Assembly (NCBI RefSeq): GCF_014193895.1
Contig: NZ_BLZR01000001.1
Span: 3,038,001 to 3,102,000 of the forward strand
Direction: 5' to 3'
Length of the DNA: 64,000 nt
Origin: Clostridium fungisolvens
GTDB taxonomy: Bacteria > Bacillota > Clostridia > Clostridiales > Clostridiaceae
The notes beneath the pieces were generated by a model. The model did not search any database. It was not told the DNA's origin and was given only the letters and a program-made list of their open reading frames with translations. Below are positions 51,173 through 59,179 of this stretch, piece by piece. Every line of letters begins with the position of its first letter. Position 1 is the first letter of the stretch. A program made the position numbers and the translations under genes.

Positions 51173-52329
51173 CCACCTTTAAAAAGGTTTTGGAAATTGT
51201 ATTTTATATTCTCTAGGAAATTAGCCTTCTTTATGTCTCTATCAGAATATAATTCAACTGATCCTATTAATTCTTCTCCTAAGAAGAAATCACACTTCCC
51301 TACAGTTTCACCTTTTTTAAACTTAACTTTATCTGTTTTCAATGATAATTTTTTAGTAATTTTATCAGCTGAGCCTTTTTCAATGGTTACAACAGCATCA
51401 GTTTTAGCTTTTGCCATAAAGAATTTTTCTCCATCTTTGCTCATGCTTATCTTTTCAACATCTTGATCTTTTACAAATAGCTTCTTGCTTTCAAATTTTG
51501 AGAAGCCAAAGTTTAATAACATACTAGCATCTCTGTTTCTGATTTTGAAGGTTGGTGCTCCCATAATTACTGAAAGCATTCTTACACCATCTCTTGTAGC
51601 AGTTGCGGATATGCAGTACTTAGCATCGTTTGTGAAACCAGTTTTAAGTCCGTCACAACCTTTAAAAAATCTAACCAATTTATTATGGTTTACAAGTTCT
51701 ATAGGTGATTTTCTTCCTTCAGATATGTTATCCATATATGTACCAGTATATTTTAGTATCTGTGGATGCTTCAACAACTCCCTTGACATTAGTGAAATAT
51801 CATATGCGGTTGATAAATGTCCATCAGCAGGAAGTCCAGTACAGTTTTTAAAAGTAGTATCCTTCATGCCTAAAGCTTGTGCCTTTTCATTCATAAGACC
51901 TACAAAACTGTCTTCAGTACCTGCAAGATATTCTGCCATTGCTACGGCAGCATCATTTCCTGAGGCTATTGCAATACCTTTAAGAATTTCTTCAACTGTT
52001 CTTATCTCACCAGTATCAAGAAGCATTGTGCTTCCACCCATCTTTTTAGCATTTTCGCTGGCTGTAATCTTGTCGCTAAATTTTATCTTACCACTATCTA
52101 CAGCCTCCATAGCTAAAAGCATAGTCATTATTTTTGTAACTGAAGCTGGTGCAAATTTTTCATGAGAATTTTGTTCAAAAAGTATTTTACCACTTACAGC
52201 CTCCATTAATATTGCTGATTTTGCCTCTACCTTTATTTGTTCATCAGCTAATACAGGAAATGAGAATAATCCTAATAAGAAAATTAATGATAATGCAAAA
52301 CATATTGATTGATATTTAATCTTTTTCAT
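51166..52329 (-). CDS. D-alanyl-D-alanine carboxypeptidase (DacF-like)
   Basis: The 387-aa S11 peptidase has a signal peptide (1-27, VLADE), motifs SVTK (APASVTKIMTM), SGN (AIASGNDAAVA) and KTG (GLKTGFTN), and a full PBP5 C-terminal beta domain ending in an amphipathic helix for membrane attachment. It trims D-Ala from peptidoglycan. Position near spoIIM and spo0A suits a DacF role in the forespore, but vegetative DacA is not excluded. ATG at 52329 follows AAGGAGGAG. Confidence 0.9.
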   Translation of the reverse strand: MKKIKYQSICFALSLIFLLGLFSFPVLADEQIKVEAKSAILMEAVSGKILFEQNSHEKFAPASVTKIMTMLLAMEAVDSGKIKFSDKITASENAKKMGGSTMLLDTGEIRTVEEILKGIAIASGNDAAVAMAEYLAGTEDSFVGLMNEKAQALGMKDTTFKNCTGLPADGHLSTAYDISLMSRELLKHPQILKYTGTYMDNISEGRKSPIELVNHNKLVRFFKGCDGLKTGFTNDAKYCISATATRDGVRMLSVIMGAPTFKIRNRDASMLLNFGFSKFESKKLFVKDQDVEKISMSKDGEKFFMAKAKTDAVVTIEKGSADKITKKLSLKTDKVKFKKGETVGKCDFFLGEELIGSVELYSDRDIKKANFLENIKYNFQNLFKGGV

Positions 52330-52380
52330 ATATACTCCTCCTTTCGACATTATTTTTACCAAAATAAAATAAATTATGAC

Positions 52381-52448
52381 AAAAAAAGAAACTCCAGATT
52401 ATAAAATATACCATTACAACGGTAACTAAAATCTAGAGTTTCTTTTTT
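52381..52448 (-). terminator. Long terminator hairpin after the XerD-like gene
   Basis: AAAAAAGAAACTCCAGATT pairs with AATCTAGAGTTTCTTTTTT (one mismatch), with an inner TACC/GGTA hairpin. T runs occur on both strands. Confidence 0.85.
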
Positions 52449-52474
52449 AATATTATGTGCTGTTAACGCACCGT

Positions 52475-52537
52475 GTTGAAATTAATTTGTTAATCATCCG
52501 ACGCTTTAATTAACTTACGCAAAGAATTAATTTCAAC
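52475..52537. repeat. Family A short palindromic repeat
   Basis: Perfect 13-bp ends GTTGAAATTAATT and AATTAATTTCAAC flank an inner segment with TTAATCATCCGACGCTTTAAT and ACGCAAAG. That segment is the reverse complement of modules in the 200-bp element, so this is an internally deleted copy. Confidence 0.7.
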
Positions 52538-52572
52538 AATAATCTAAACACAGCCTACTATTATAATTTTTT

Positions 52573-53442
52573 TTACGCTCTTGGATGAAAATTATTGTAT
52601 GAAATATTAACTTTGTCCTTTGAAACGTAATCGAAATATAAATCCATATAGTTCATTACATGTGTTCCCATAAGTTGTTGCACAATCTTTGGATTGGCTC
52701 CATTCTCTAATAAGTGTATAGCAAAAGAATGCCTCAGAGTATTGAGATTTATAATCTTCTTTATGCTAGCTTTTTCATTATACTCTTTAACTATTCTCCA
52801 AATACCCTGTCTTGTTAAACCCTTTCCATTCAAATTTAAAAATAACATTTTTTCATCTTTGCTTATCTTTTCTCTTTGACTTAAATACTCGACAATTGCA
52901 TTTCTAGCCGCTCTTCCAAAGGGGATTATTCGTTCTAATCCTCTTCCATCCTTACATGTAATAAAGTTAAGATCCAGATTGACATCATCAACAGTTAATG
53001 AAATCGCTTCAGTAGCCTTAATTCCAGTTCCATATAATATCTCTAAAACAGCTCTGTCTCTTACTCCTTTTATATTGCTTATATCTATACAGTTTATTAT
53101 TTTTTCCACTTCTTCAACAGTCAAAATTGGACCTATGTCCCTTCTTTCATTTCTATCAACCTTAGGAAACTTAGGGACTTCTTTAATTAGATTCTTATCG
53201 CTTAGAAATCTATAGTAACTTCTTAAAGCTATAACACATCTTTCTATTGACTTTACACTTTTTGTTTCGGTGATAGCTTGTACATAGCAATTTACTGAAT
53301 AATCATTTTCTAAAGGATCTATATTATTTTCCTCTAGAAAATTATAATATCCAACAATATCTGTTATATATGCTTCTACAGTGTTATTGCTTTTATTCTT
53401 AGCTATTAAATTTTCTTTATATAAATTAATAAAATCATTCAT
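52573..53442 (-). CDS. XerC/D-like tyrosine recombinase with altered active site
   Basis: The 289-aa protein has the SAM-like N-terminal core-binding domain (1-85) and the catalytic fold. The usual first Arg (GTGLR) reads GTGIK, and HxLRH reads NTLRH, keeping the second Arg. The late GH reads GTH, and the Tyr is kept in MDLYFDY. Two of the main catalytic residues are therefore changed, so strand cleavage may be lost. It follows spoIIM by 11 bp and is probably co-transcribed with it. It may be a DNA-binding relative rather than an active XerD. Confidence 0.82.
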   Translation of the reverse strand: MNDFINLYKENLIAKNKSNNTVEAYITDIVGYYNFLEENNIDPLENDYSVNCYVQAITETKSVKSIERCVIALRSYYRFLSDKNLIKEVPKFPKVDRNERRDIGPILTVEEVEKIINCIDISNIKGVRDRAVLEILYGTGIKATEAISLTVDDVNLDLNFITCKDGRGLERIIPFGRAARNAIVEYLSQREKISKDEKMLFLNLNGKGLTRQGIWRIVKEYNEKASIKKIINLNTLRHSFAIHLLENGANPKIVQQLMGTHVMNYMDLYFDYVSKDKVNISYNNFHPRA

Positions 53443-53453
53443 ATTAAAACATC

Positions 53454-54083
53454 CTATACATAAAATTTCTTGATTATTATCTTCATCAAATTTGGAACTA
53501 TATATGTTTCTAAGAATATTCCTGCAACTAAAAATATAGCTGAAAACAAATAGAAGTTAACATAACTTAAAATAGCCTCATTGGAAACTACTGATTTAGT
53601 AAACTTACCTTTAAGCTTTGCCATAGAAAACTGCACCGCTAAAGAACTACATATTATTATAAAAGGCACGATAACAATATTTTGAGGTACCAGTGCAATG
53701 AGAGCTAGTCCAATTCCACGGTTACCAAGTATATTTACTAATAAAGAGAATGAAAACCCAATTAAAAAACCTTTAACAAGTACTATGATAAGTACAAAAG
53801 GTGCACCTACTATTATAAAGCCTAACAATAATATTCCGATGAAGAATATTAAATTGTTTTTTAGTGATTCAATTATCAAGTCTTTATAATTTATCTGCTT
53901 ATCGCTTACCGAAGAAACAAAACTATTAAAATAACTCATGACATCATTTTTACTAGCTTGGCTCATATAAAGTATTGAGTAAATTCCTAAAACTAATCCT
54001 ACAATAAATACCGCAGTAATTATTAAGTAAATTAATTTATTTTGTCTTAAGTTTTCATTAATTTTATTAATAAATGTGTTCAT
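53454..54083 (-). CDS. spoIIM: Stage II sporulation protein M
   Basis: The 209-aa membrane protein has five hydrophobic helices and SpoIIM/DUF95 features (LIESLKNNLIFFIGILLLGFIIVGAP, LVKGFLIGFSFS, LALIALVPQNIVIVPF). SpoIIM acts with SpoIID and SpoIIP in the mother cell to remodel peptidoglycan during engulfment. The ATG at 54083 follows AGGGGG; a longer frame upstream lacks an RBS. Confidence 0.92.
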   Translation of the reverse strand: MNTFINKINENLRQNKLIYLIITAVFIVGLVLGIYSILYMSQASKNDVMSYFNSFVSSVSDKQINYKDLIIESLKNNLIFFIGILLLGFIIVGAPFVLIIVLVKGFLIGFSFSLLVNILGNRGIGLALIALVPQNIVIVPFIIICSSLAVQFSMAKLKGKFTKSVVSNEAILSYVNFYLFSAIFLVAGIFLETYIVPNLMKIIIKKFYV

Positions 54084-54199
54084 CTTTTTATCCCCCTTTT
54101 TTTGCTTAATAAATATTATGTTCAAATCTCTCAAGATATACTTAAAGAAATTATGTATTTGGTGAATATAAGATGAACTTTTTTTAACAAATATTTTAT

Positions 54200-54724
54200 C
54201 TATATAAATTGAAGAGCTGCAATAGTTTTTCCATCCTCAATTTTACCTTGCCTTACCATATCCTTTAATTCTTCTAGTCTAAATTCTTTTAGATTTATAA
54301 ATTCATCATCATCAAAGTCTGTTTCACCTTTAGTAAGTCCTGTTGCTTTATAAATCCCTATATACTCATCACAAAATCCAGGTGCCGTTGCTATCTTACC
54401 TAAGTACTGGATGTTAGTACAGCCGTAACCAGTTTCCTCTTCTAACTCTCTTTTTGCCGCTTCCATAGGATTTTCACCAGCATTTAGCTTACCCGCTGGT
54501 ATCTCAAGAAGTATCTTCTCTACTGGTTTTCTAAATTGTTCTACTATTAAGATCATTCCATCATCTTTTATAGCCACTATTGCCACAGCCCCTGGGTGTC
54601 TAACTATATCTCTATGACCAACTCTTCCATCTGGAAGTTCCACCCTACTTCTTACTACTTTTATAAAATCTCCAGTATATTTCAAATCCTCTTGTAAAGT
54701 TTTTTCATCTAACTTGAAACTCAT
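54200..54724 (-). CDS. NUDIX ADP-ribose pyrophosphatase
   Basis: The 174-aa protein carries the Nudix box GKLNAGENPMEAAKRELEEE-TGYG (about residues 79-101) and the NudF-type N-terminal beta sheet with RHPGAVAIVAIKDDG. It should hydrolyse ADP-ribose to AMP and ribose 5-phosphate. RBS CGGAGG precedes the ATG. It is commonly found beside spoIIM and xerD-like genes in clostridia. Confidence 0.9.
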   Translation of the reverse strand: MSFKLDEKTLQEDLKYTGDFIKVVRSRVELPDGRVGHRDIVRHPGAVAIVAIKDDGMILIVEQFRKPVEKILLEIPAGKLNAGENPMEAAKRELEEETGYGCTNIQYLGKIATAPGFCDEYIGIYKATGLTKGETDFDDDEFINLKEFRLEELKDMVRQGKIEDGKTIAALQFI

Positions 54725-54920
54725 AATTTTCCTCCGAACTTTCGCATCTTTAATTAATCTTCACTTTTTTCTTAATAAAACTAATAATATTATTGATCCA
54801 TACAAATTTTATTTTTCTATAATAGAAGATTTTTATTAAATTTCATTTTAAGTTAAATAATATACCAAATTTTCACAAAAGTAAATATAGAATAAGCTTA
54901 TCTCTAAGCTTACACTACAA

Positions 54921-55274
54921 TTACATGCATACTCTTTTCAATTTGTTATAGTAATTATTACGTTTATTTATATCAAATCCATTGGCCGACAATATATCTA
55001 ATATAAATTTATCAAAAGCAAAATTCCCTCTTTGTCTAAAGTTATCTACATACTTCTGCGATATATTTAGAAATTCATTCTGCCCATGATATAGGCAAAG
55101 ACTCTCTTCATCTAATAAATAGTCTACTGTATCCGCTCCATTAAATAGGTTGCTGTTTATTAATGAAATAACATAACTTACATATTCTTCTGTATTTGCA
55201 CTACTCCTTATTACTGTATCCGAAAAAGAGTTTTTGCTAAATCCACTTTTCTTTACTTCATTTAAACCCTTCAC
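54921..55274 (-). CDS. Unknown 117-aa protein under tandem SAM riboswitches
   Basis: I do not recognise this protein. It is soluble and mostly helical, with TEEYVSYVISLINSNLF, a DTVDYLLDEESLCLYHG segment and a basic end KRNNYYNKLKRVCM. It has no signal peptide. The start is GTG, 6 nt after AGGGGAG. Two SAM-I-type riboswitches with terminators precede it in the same direction, so its expression should rise when S-adenosylmethionine is scarce. A link to methionine or sulfur metabolism is implied only by that control. Confidence 0.65.
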   Translation of the reverse strand: MKGLNEVKKSGFSKNSFSDTVIRSSANTEEYVSYVISLINSNLFNGADTVDYLLDEESLCLYHGQNEFLNISQKYVDNFRQRGNFAFDKFILDILSANGFDINKRNNYYNKLKRVCM

Positions 55275-55330
55275 AAATATCTCCCCTTTTATTTAAAAAT
55301 TGCTAATAATTTTATACCTTACTTTACATT

Positions 55331-55362
55331 AAAAAAGACTTCCTTATATCTATAAGGAAGCC
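55331..55362 (-). terminator. Terminator of SAM riboswitch 2
   Basis: GACTTCCTTATA-type arms form a perfect hairpin, followed by TTTTTT on the minus strand. Its left arm contains CTTATA, which can instead pair with the 3' P1 strand TATAAG of the aptamer as antiterminator. Confidence 0.85.
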
Positions 55363-55379
55363 ATAATCTCTATATCAAT

Positions 55380-55476
55380 CTTATAGTCCCATATGAAATA
55401 TGGTAGGTATTAGCACCACACCGTGGTAGGTTGCTGTAAGTTCATCGAGCCCATTCTCTCCCTTACTCTTTATAAG
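55380..55476 (-). ncRNA. SAM-I riboswitch (S-box), downstream copy
   Basis: On the minus strand P1 is CTTATA with TATAAG. It is followed by AAGAG, a P2 stem GTAAG/CTTAC enclosing GAG-N-GCTC GATGAA, then AGCAACC, P3, GGTGCTAATACC and a P4 hairpin CCATAT/ATATGG. These are the invariant S-box elements. It is 20 nt upstream of its terminator. Confidence 0.88.
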
Positions 55477-55499
55477 CAAACTATTCAATTTTATATCTT

Positions 55500-55535
55500 A
55501 AAAATAAAATAATCCTCTAATCGTACGATAAGAGG
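55500..55535 (-). terminator. Terminator of SAM riboswitch 1
   Basis: CCTCTTATCG and CGATTAGAGG arms form a near-perfect hairpin with a T-rich tail. CTTATC in its left arm can pair with the P1 3' strand GATAAG of the first aptamer. Confidence 0.8.
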
Positions 55536-55556
55536 TAGTTTACAATCAAAAAACCA

Positions 55557-55644
55557 CTTATCTTTATTAGTATTACCACCTTGAATAAAACAGGTTGGTG
55601 TTATGGTACAAACGAGCTAATCCTCTTCCATAACTCTTGATAAA
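55557..55644 (-). ncRNA. SAM-I riboswitch, upstream variant copy
   Basis: P1 TTATC/GATAA, AAGAG, P2 GTTATGG/CCATAAC enclosing GAGGATTAGCTC, then ACCAACC, a P3 ACCT/AGGT and GGTGGTAATACT follow the S-box order. It differs from consensus at GCAACC and GGTGCTAA, and has almost no P4, so it may have weakened or changed ligand binding. A terminator follows in the usual place. Confidence 0.65.
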
Positions 55645-55776
55645 TATTATTTACTTTTATTACATTATAATATTTCTCTACTTTAAAGTCAATTAAATTG
55701 TTGTTGTTTCAAAATTGTTAGCACTTTATTTACATTTTAGCATTTTTATATTATTAAATGCCGCTAAAATATTAAG

Positions 55777-55976
55777 TTGAAATAAAATGGTTAAGCAGGA
55801 GATGCTCTATGAGCGAGCTATTAGAATTAAATGATTTTTTCAGATGGAATGGCGTTAATAAACTGTACTGTTCGAACGTAGTGAGTTTACAGTTTTAGCC
55901 ATGGAATATGACAAAATCATATTAATTCTTTGCGAAAGCTCATTAAAGCATCGGATGATTAACCATTTTATTTCAA
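55777..55976. repeat. Family A 200-bp palindromic (MITE-like) element
   Basis: Perfect 18-bp ends TTGAAATAAAATGGTTAA and its complement. The arms continue to pair inward (ATGAGC with GCTCAT, AGAATTAAATGATTTT with AAAATCATATTAATTCT) to an apical hairpin AAACTGTA/TACAGTTT. No open frame of use is present. Related copies are at 20941-21195, 50776-50845 and 52475-52537. Confidence 0.85.
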
Positions 55977-55997
55977 AATCATTCTTTGCATAGCATA

Positions 55998-56444
55998 TTA
56001 CTTAACTTCAACTCTTGCAGTTTCTAGCCATTTGTCTAGTGCATTTTTATTAAAAATATATTTTCCATTAACCTTTAGGTATGGAATTTTTGTATCTGAA
56101 TTAGCAACAAGTTTATTTAAATCATCTTCTGATATATTTAAATATCTATAGGTATCTACAAAATCAAGCATAGTTTTACCATTCATAATTAAGTTGTTGT
56201 TTTGATTGTTCATGACGTTACTTATATTAGAATTTGATTGCGCTATAGCGTACATTCCATTTGCAATAGACCGACCATTAAACTCAGATGAACTCGCTAC
56301 ATCTGTAATAGATTTTTTTAATGAGTTTACACTAAAAACTAAACAAATTCCTAATATAACAATTGCTATTGGCATAGCATTGCCTTTTATGACAGCGTTA
56401 TAAGCTTTTTTCACTAATTCTCCGTCTTTAAATATTTTCCCCAT
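55998..56444 (-). CDS. Membrane-anchored excisionase-like HTH protein
   Basis: The 148-aa protein has a cytoplasmic start, one membrane helix (about residues 24-42) and a linker rich in Asn and Ser (55-88). The C-terminal domain resembles HTH_17/excisionase folds (MLDFVDTYRYLNISEDDLNKLV, then IPYLKVNGKYIFNKNALDKWLE). Because the helix precedes it, the domain may lie outside the cell if the N-terminus stays in, so it may not bind DNA. RBS AAGGGGAG. Function unknown. Confidence 0.7.
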   Translation of the reverse strand: MGKIFKDGELVKKAYNAVIKGNAMPIAIVILGICLVFSVNSLKKSITDVASSSEFNGRSIANGMYAIAQSNSNISNVMNNQNNNLIMNGKTMLDFVDTYRYLNISEDDLNKLVANSDTKIPYLKVNGKYIFNKNALDKWLETARVEVK

Positions 56445-56650
56445 ATTAACTCCCCTTTATATCATAAATCATATACAAAAATTTACTTATTATGTTACCT
56501 ATGTATATTCTACATAGGTATTATTTAACCTTCAAATTTATTGCATTAGGTTAAAATATTATAAAAAAATCAATAAATGGTGTACTGTAAAATTCTATAT
56601 TTAAAACATTGTTGAAATTAAATGGTTATAAAGAAGATGCTAAATATACT

Positions 56651-56693
56651 AAAAATAAAAACCTTCTACATCACCTAAGTGAAAATAGAAGGC
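56651..56693 (-). terminator. Terminator of spo0A
   Basis: CCTTCTA and TAGAAGG arms with an inner TTCAC/GTGA pair are followed by TTTTTATTTTT on the minus strand. The rest of 56445-56791 has no gene. Confidence 0.85.
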
Positions 56694-56791
56694 TTATTAT
56701 AAATTATTTAAAATTTATAAATTTGAATATATCCAAAAAAGCTCTTATACTCTTTCAAATTATTCCAAATTTCAAAAGCTATTTAAATATA

Positions 56792-57607
56792 TTAGCTCAC
56801 TTTATTCTTAAGTCTTAATTTATCAGCGACCATAGCTATAAATTCAGAATTTGTTGGCTTACCCTTATCATTGTGAACAGTGTAGCCAAATAATTTGTTT
56901 ATAGCATCTACTTGTCCTCTTCCCCAAGCTACTTCTATAGCATGTCTTATAGCTCTTTCAACTCTACTTGCAGTGGTATTATATCTCTTTGCTATAGAAG
57001 GATATAATTCTTTTGTTACTGCAGATAATAGTTCCATATCATTTACTACCATGCTTATAGCTTCTCTCAAGTACATATATCCCTTAATATGAGCAGGAAC
57101 TCCAATTTCATGAATGATGCTTGTTATTTCGGATTCTAAATCTAATGGTTCTTTCTTAGTTTCCACTTTAACTTCTGGTGTTTCCATTAGAGGAACAGTT
57201 TTTCTAGTAGAATCTCCTGATATTGTATCATTAAACATTTGTCTTATTCTCTTTGTAAATACATCCATATCAAATGGCTTAACAACATAGTAATCTGCGC
57301 CTAGAGTTATTGCTCTTTGAGTAATTTTATCTTGTCCTACAGCAGAAAGTACAATTATTCTTGGAAACGGATCTAAGTTCATGGAAGCAAGTTTTTCTAA
57401 AACCCCAAGCCCATCTAAATGTGGCATAATTATATCTAATACAACTAGATCTGGTTTTCTTTCCTCTATTAATTTAAGAGCTTCTAACCCATCCTTAGCA
57501 ATTCCAGTTACTATTATATCTCTCTGATTAAGAAGATAATCATTTAATATATTACAGAATTCCTTATTATCGTCTGCTATTAATACTGATATTTTTGATT
57601 CTTGCAT
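56792..57607 (-). CDS. spo0A: Sporulation master regulator Spo0A
   Basis: The 271-aa response regulator has a receiver domain (acidic pocket D12, D13, phospho-acceptor D58 in VVLDIIMPHLDG, later Thr/Ser and Lys) and the Spo0A C-terminal DNA-binding domain (from about 150, with the recognition helix SRVERAIRHAIEVAWGRG). Phosphorylated Spo0A binds 0A boxes and starts sporulation and solventogenesis. In clostridia orphan kinases phosphorylate it directly. RBS AGGGGAG precedes the ATG. It follows spoIVB, the order conserved in spore formers. Confidence 0.98.
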   Translation of the reverse strand: MQESKISVLIADDNKEFCNILNDYLLNQRDIIVTGIAKDGLEALKLIEERKPDLVVLDIIMPHLDGLGVLEKLASMNLDPFPRIIVLSAVGQDKITQRAITLGADYYVVKPFDMDVFTKRIRQMFNDTISGDSTRKTVPLMETPEVKVETKKEPLDLESEITSIIHEIGVPAHIKGYMYLREAISMVVNDMELLSAVTKELYPSIAKRYNTTASRVERAIRHAIEVAWGRGQVDAINKLFGYTVHNDKGKPTNSEFIAMVADKLRLKNKVS

Positions 57608-57664
57608 AAAATTCTCCCCTTCGCATAATCATTCCAATTATTAACAATTAATTACAATTAAATA

Positions 57665-57692
57665 AATTCGACAAAAGTTCTTTATTTCCTTC
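57665..57692 (-). promoter_or_regulatory. SigH-like promoter with overlapping 0A box before spo0A
   Basis: On the minus strand AAGGAAATA is followed after 12-13 bp by CGAATTT, like SigH -35 and -10 elements. TTTTGTCGAATTT contains the 0A-box core TGTCGAA (57668-57674). This fits autoregulation of spo0A. Confidence 0.6.
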
Positions 57693-57712
57693 TTAAAAAA
57701 TTTTTTATTTAA

Positions 57713-57743
57713 AAAAAAGATATCTTATAAGATATCTTTTTTC
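57713..57743 (-). terminator. Terminator of spoIVB
   Basis: AAAAAAGATATCTT and its complement form a palindromic hairpin flanked by A and T runs. Confidence 0.8.
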
Positions 57744-57769
57744 ATTATACCACAATATTTACTTTTATG

Positions 57770-58957
57770 TTACTGTATAATACCCGCATCTTTTAACATC
57801 CATTCTATATAAATACCATATCCTACATCAGGCTTATTTATTAAAACATGCGTTACTGCTCCAACTATTTTATTATTTTGTATAATTGGACTTCCACTCA
57901 TGCCTTGAACAATCCCACCTGTTTTTTCTAATAGCTTAGGATCTGTAACCTTTATGATCATGCTCTTTGGACCTGGTTTATCTTGAGATAAAAGTTTGAC
58001 AATCTCAATATCGTACATTTGCGGACCACTTTCATCAATAGTTGTTATTATTTTTGCTTTTCCTTCTTTTATTTCATCTCTGAATCCGACTTTTAAAGGC
58101 TTACTGCTTCTAGTACCTAATGTTTTATCTGCTGTTCCAAATATACCACAAACAGTGTTATTTACTATTGACCCTAAAGGATTATCTTCTTCTACAAATA
58201 CACCCTTTAACTCTCCTGGAGTTCCTTTTTGACCTTTTCTCACGCTAATTATTGAGGTGTTAACTAAAGATCCATCTCTTATACTTAGTATAGTATTTGT
58301 ATCATTATCTGTTATTGGATGACCTAAAGCTCCAAACTTTTGAGTTTTAGCATCATAAAAAGTTAATGTTCCTACTCCTGCTGTAGAGTCTCTTACCCAC
58401 AAGCCTATTTTGTATTTTTCATCTGTAGTAGCTTTAATACCATTAATAGTTTTATCAACTATTTGATTATTACGATTTATAGTAACTGTTACGTTAGAAG
58501 TCGTCAAATTGTTTAATTTTCTTATTAAGTCCTTGGAGTTTTCTATTTCTTCATTATTTATCTTTAAAACTACATCCCCTAATTCTATCCCTGCTTTTCT
58601 ACTTGGACTTTCAGCTTTTCCTTCATTTGTTTCAATATCTGAAAATCCAACTACTAGGACTCCTTTGGTTTGTATTTTCACACCTACACAACTACCACCA
58701 GGATATACTTCTAAGTTTTCAGTTTTTTGAGAAAAAACTGATTTCATTGGTACCATTGCTAGTGCTTTTGGTTTTGCTTGAACTTCTTTGCTACTTGTAT
58801 CTTTATTAAAGTATGTAAGAATGTTACTGTATCCCTTCTGCACTATATTCATGTAACTTCTAGTGGTTGTAAATTCATTAGAAGAGAATGTGTAAAAGCT
58901 TACGAATATAAGTAAACTTAATCCGCAAAACAAATTTCTTATAAGCTTCATATTCAT
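57770..58957 (-). CDS. spoIVB: Sporulation signalling protease SpoIVB
   Basis: The 395-aa S55 serine peptidase has an N-terminal membrane helix (6-24), a PDZ domain (about 95-180: GVKIQTKGVLVVGFSD, SPSRKAGIELGDVVLKINNEE) and the peptidase domain. This has the His in FGALGHPITDND and the Ser in QGMSGSPIIQ. It is made in the forespore, secreted into the intermembrane space and signals activation of pro-SigK in Bacillus. RBS AAGGAGGAG. It lies between recN and spo0A as in other spore formers. Confidence 0.96.
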   Translation of the reverse strand: MNMKLIRNLFCGLSLLIFVSFYTFSSNEFTTTRSYMNIVQKGYSNILTYFNKDTSSKEVQAKPKALAMVPMKSVFSQKTENLEVYPGGSCVGVKIQTKGVLVVGFSDIETNEGKAESPSRKAGIELGDVVLKINNEEIENSKDLIRKLNNLTTSNVTVTINRNNQIVDKTINGIKATTDEKYKIGLWVRDSTAGVGTLTFYDAKTQKFGALGHPITDNDTNTILSIRDGSLVNTSIISVRKGQKGTPGELKGVFVEEDNPLGSIVNNTVCGIFGTADKTLGTRSSKPLKVGFRDEIKEGKAKIITTIDESGPQMYDIEIVKLLSQDKPGPKSMIIKVTDPKLLEKTGGIVQGMSGSPIIQNNKIVGAVTHVLINKPDVGYGIYIEWMLKDAGIIQ

Positions 58958-59128
58958 TTTATCTCCTCCTTCTCTTTACCTTTAAGTTACCCACAAATAT
59001 AGATGCATATGCTGTATTAACTTTGTTATTAAAGACAATAAAAATAAAATAATACTAATTTTATCTTCTTTATATAAAAATTTTACTTGAATTTTTATAT
59101 AAAAAAGCGCTAATCTACTATAAAAACA

Positions 59129-59166
59129 AAAAAAATAGAACTATATTGGATAGTTCTATTTTTCCT
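59129..59166 (-). terminator. Terminator of recN
   Basis: AAAAATAGAACTA and its complement form a perfect 13-bp stem with a 7-nt loop and a long T run on the minus strand. Confidence 0.88.
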
Positions 59167-59179
59167 AAATTTTCATTTA

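Noticed and set aside
51485..52165. A 226-codon plus-strand frame
   Set aside because: It is antisense to the DacF-type gene, whose catalytic motifs and RBS are clear.
55380..55660. T-box leader
   Set aside because: GGTGGTAATAC looked T-box-like, but the usual AGGGTGGNACCGCG is absent and the S-box pattern explains both segments.
56609..56818. A 69-codon plus-strand frame after spo0A
   Set aside because: It spans the spo0A terminator hairpin and overlaps the spo0A 3' end; no RBS.
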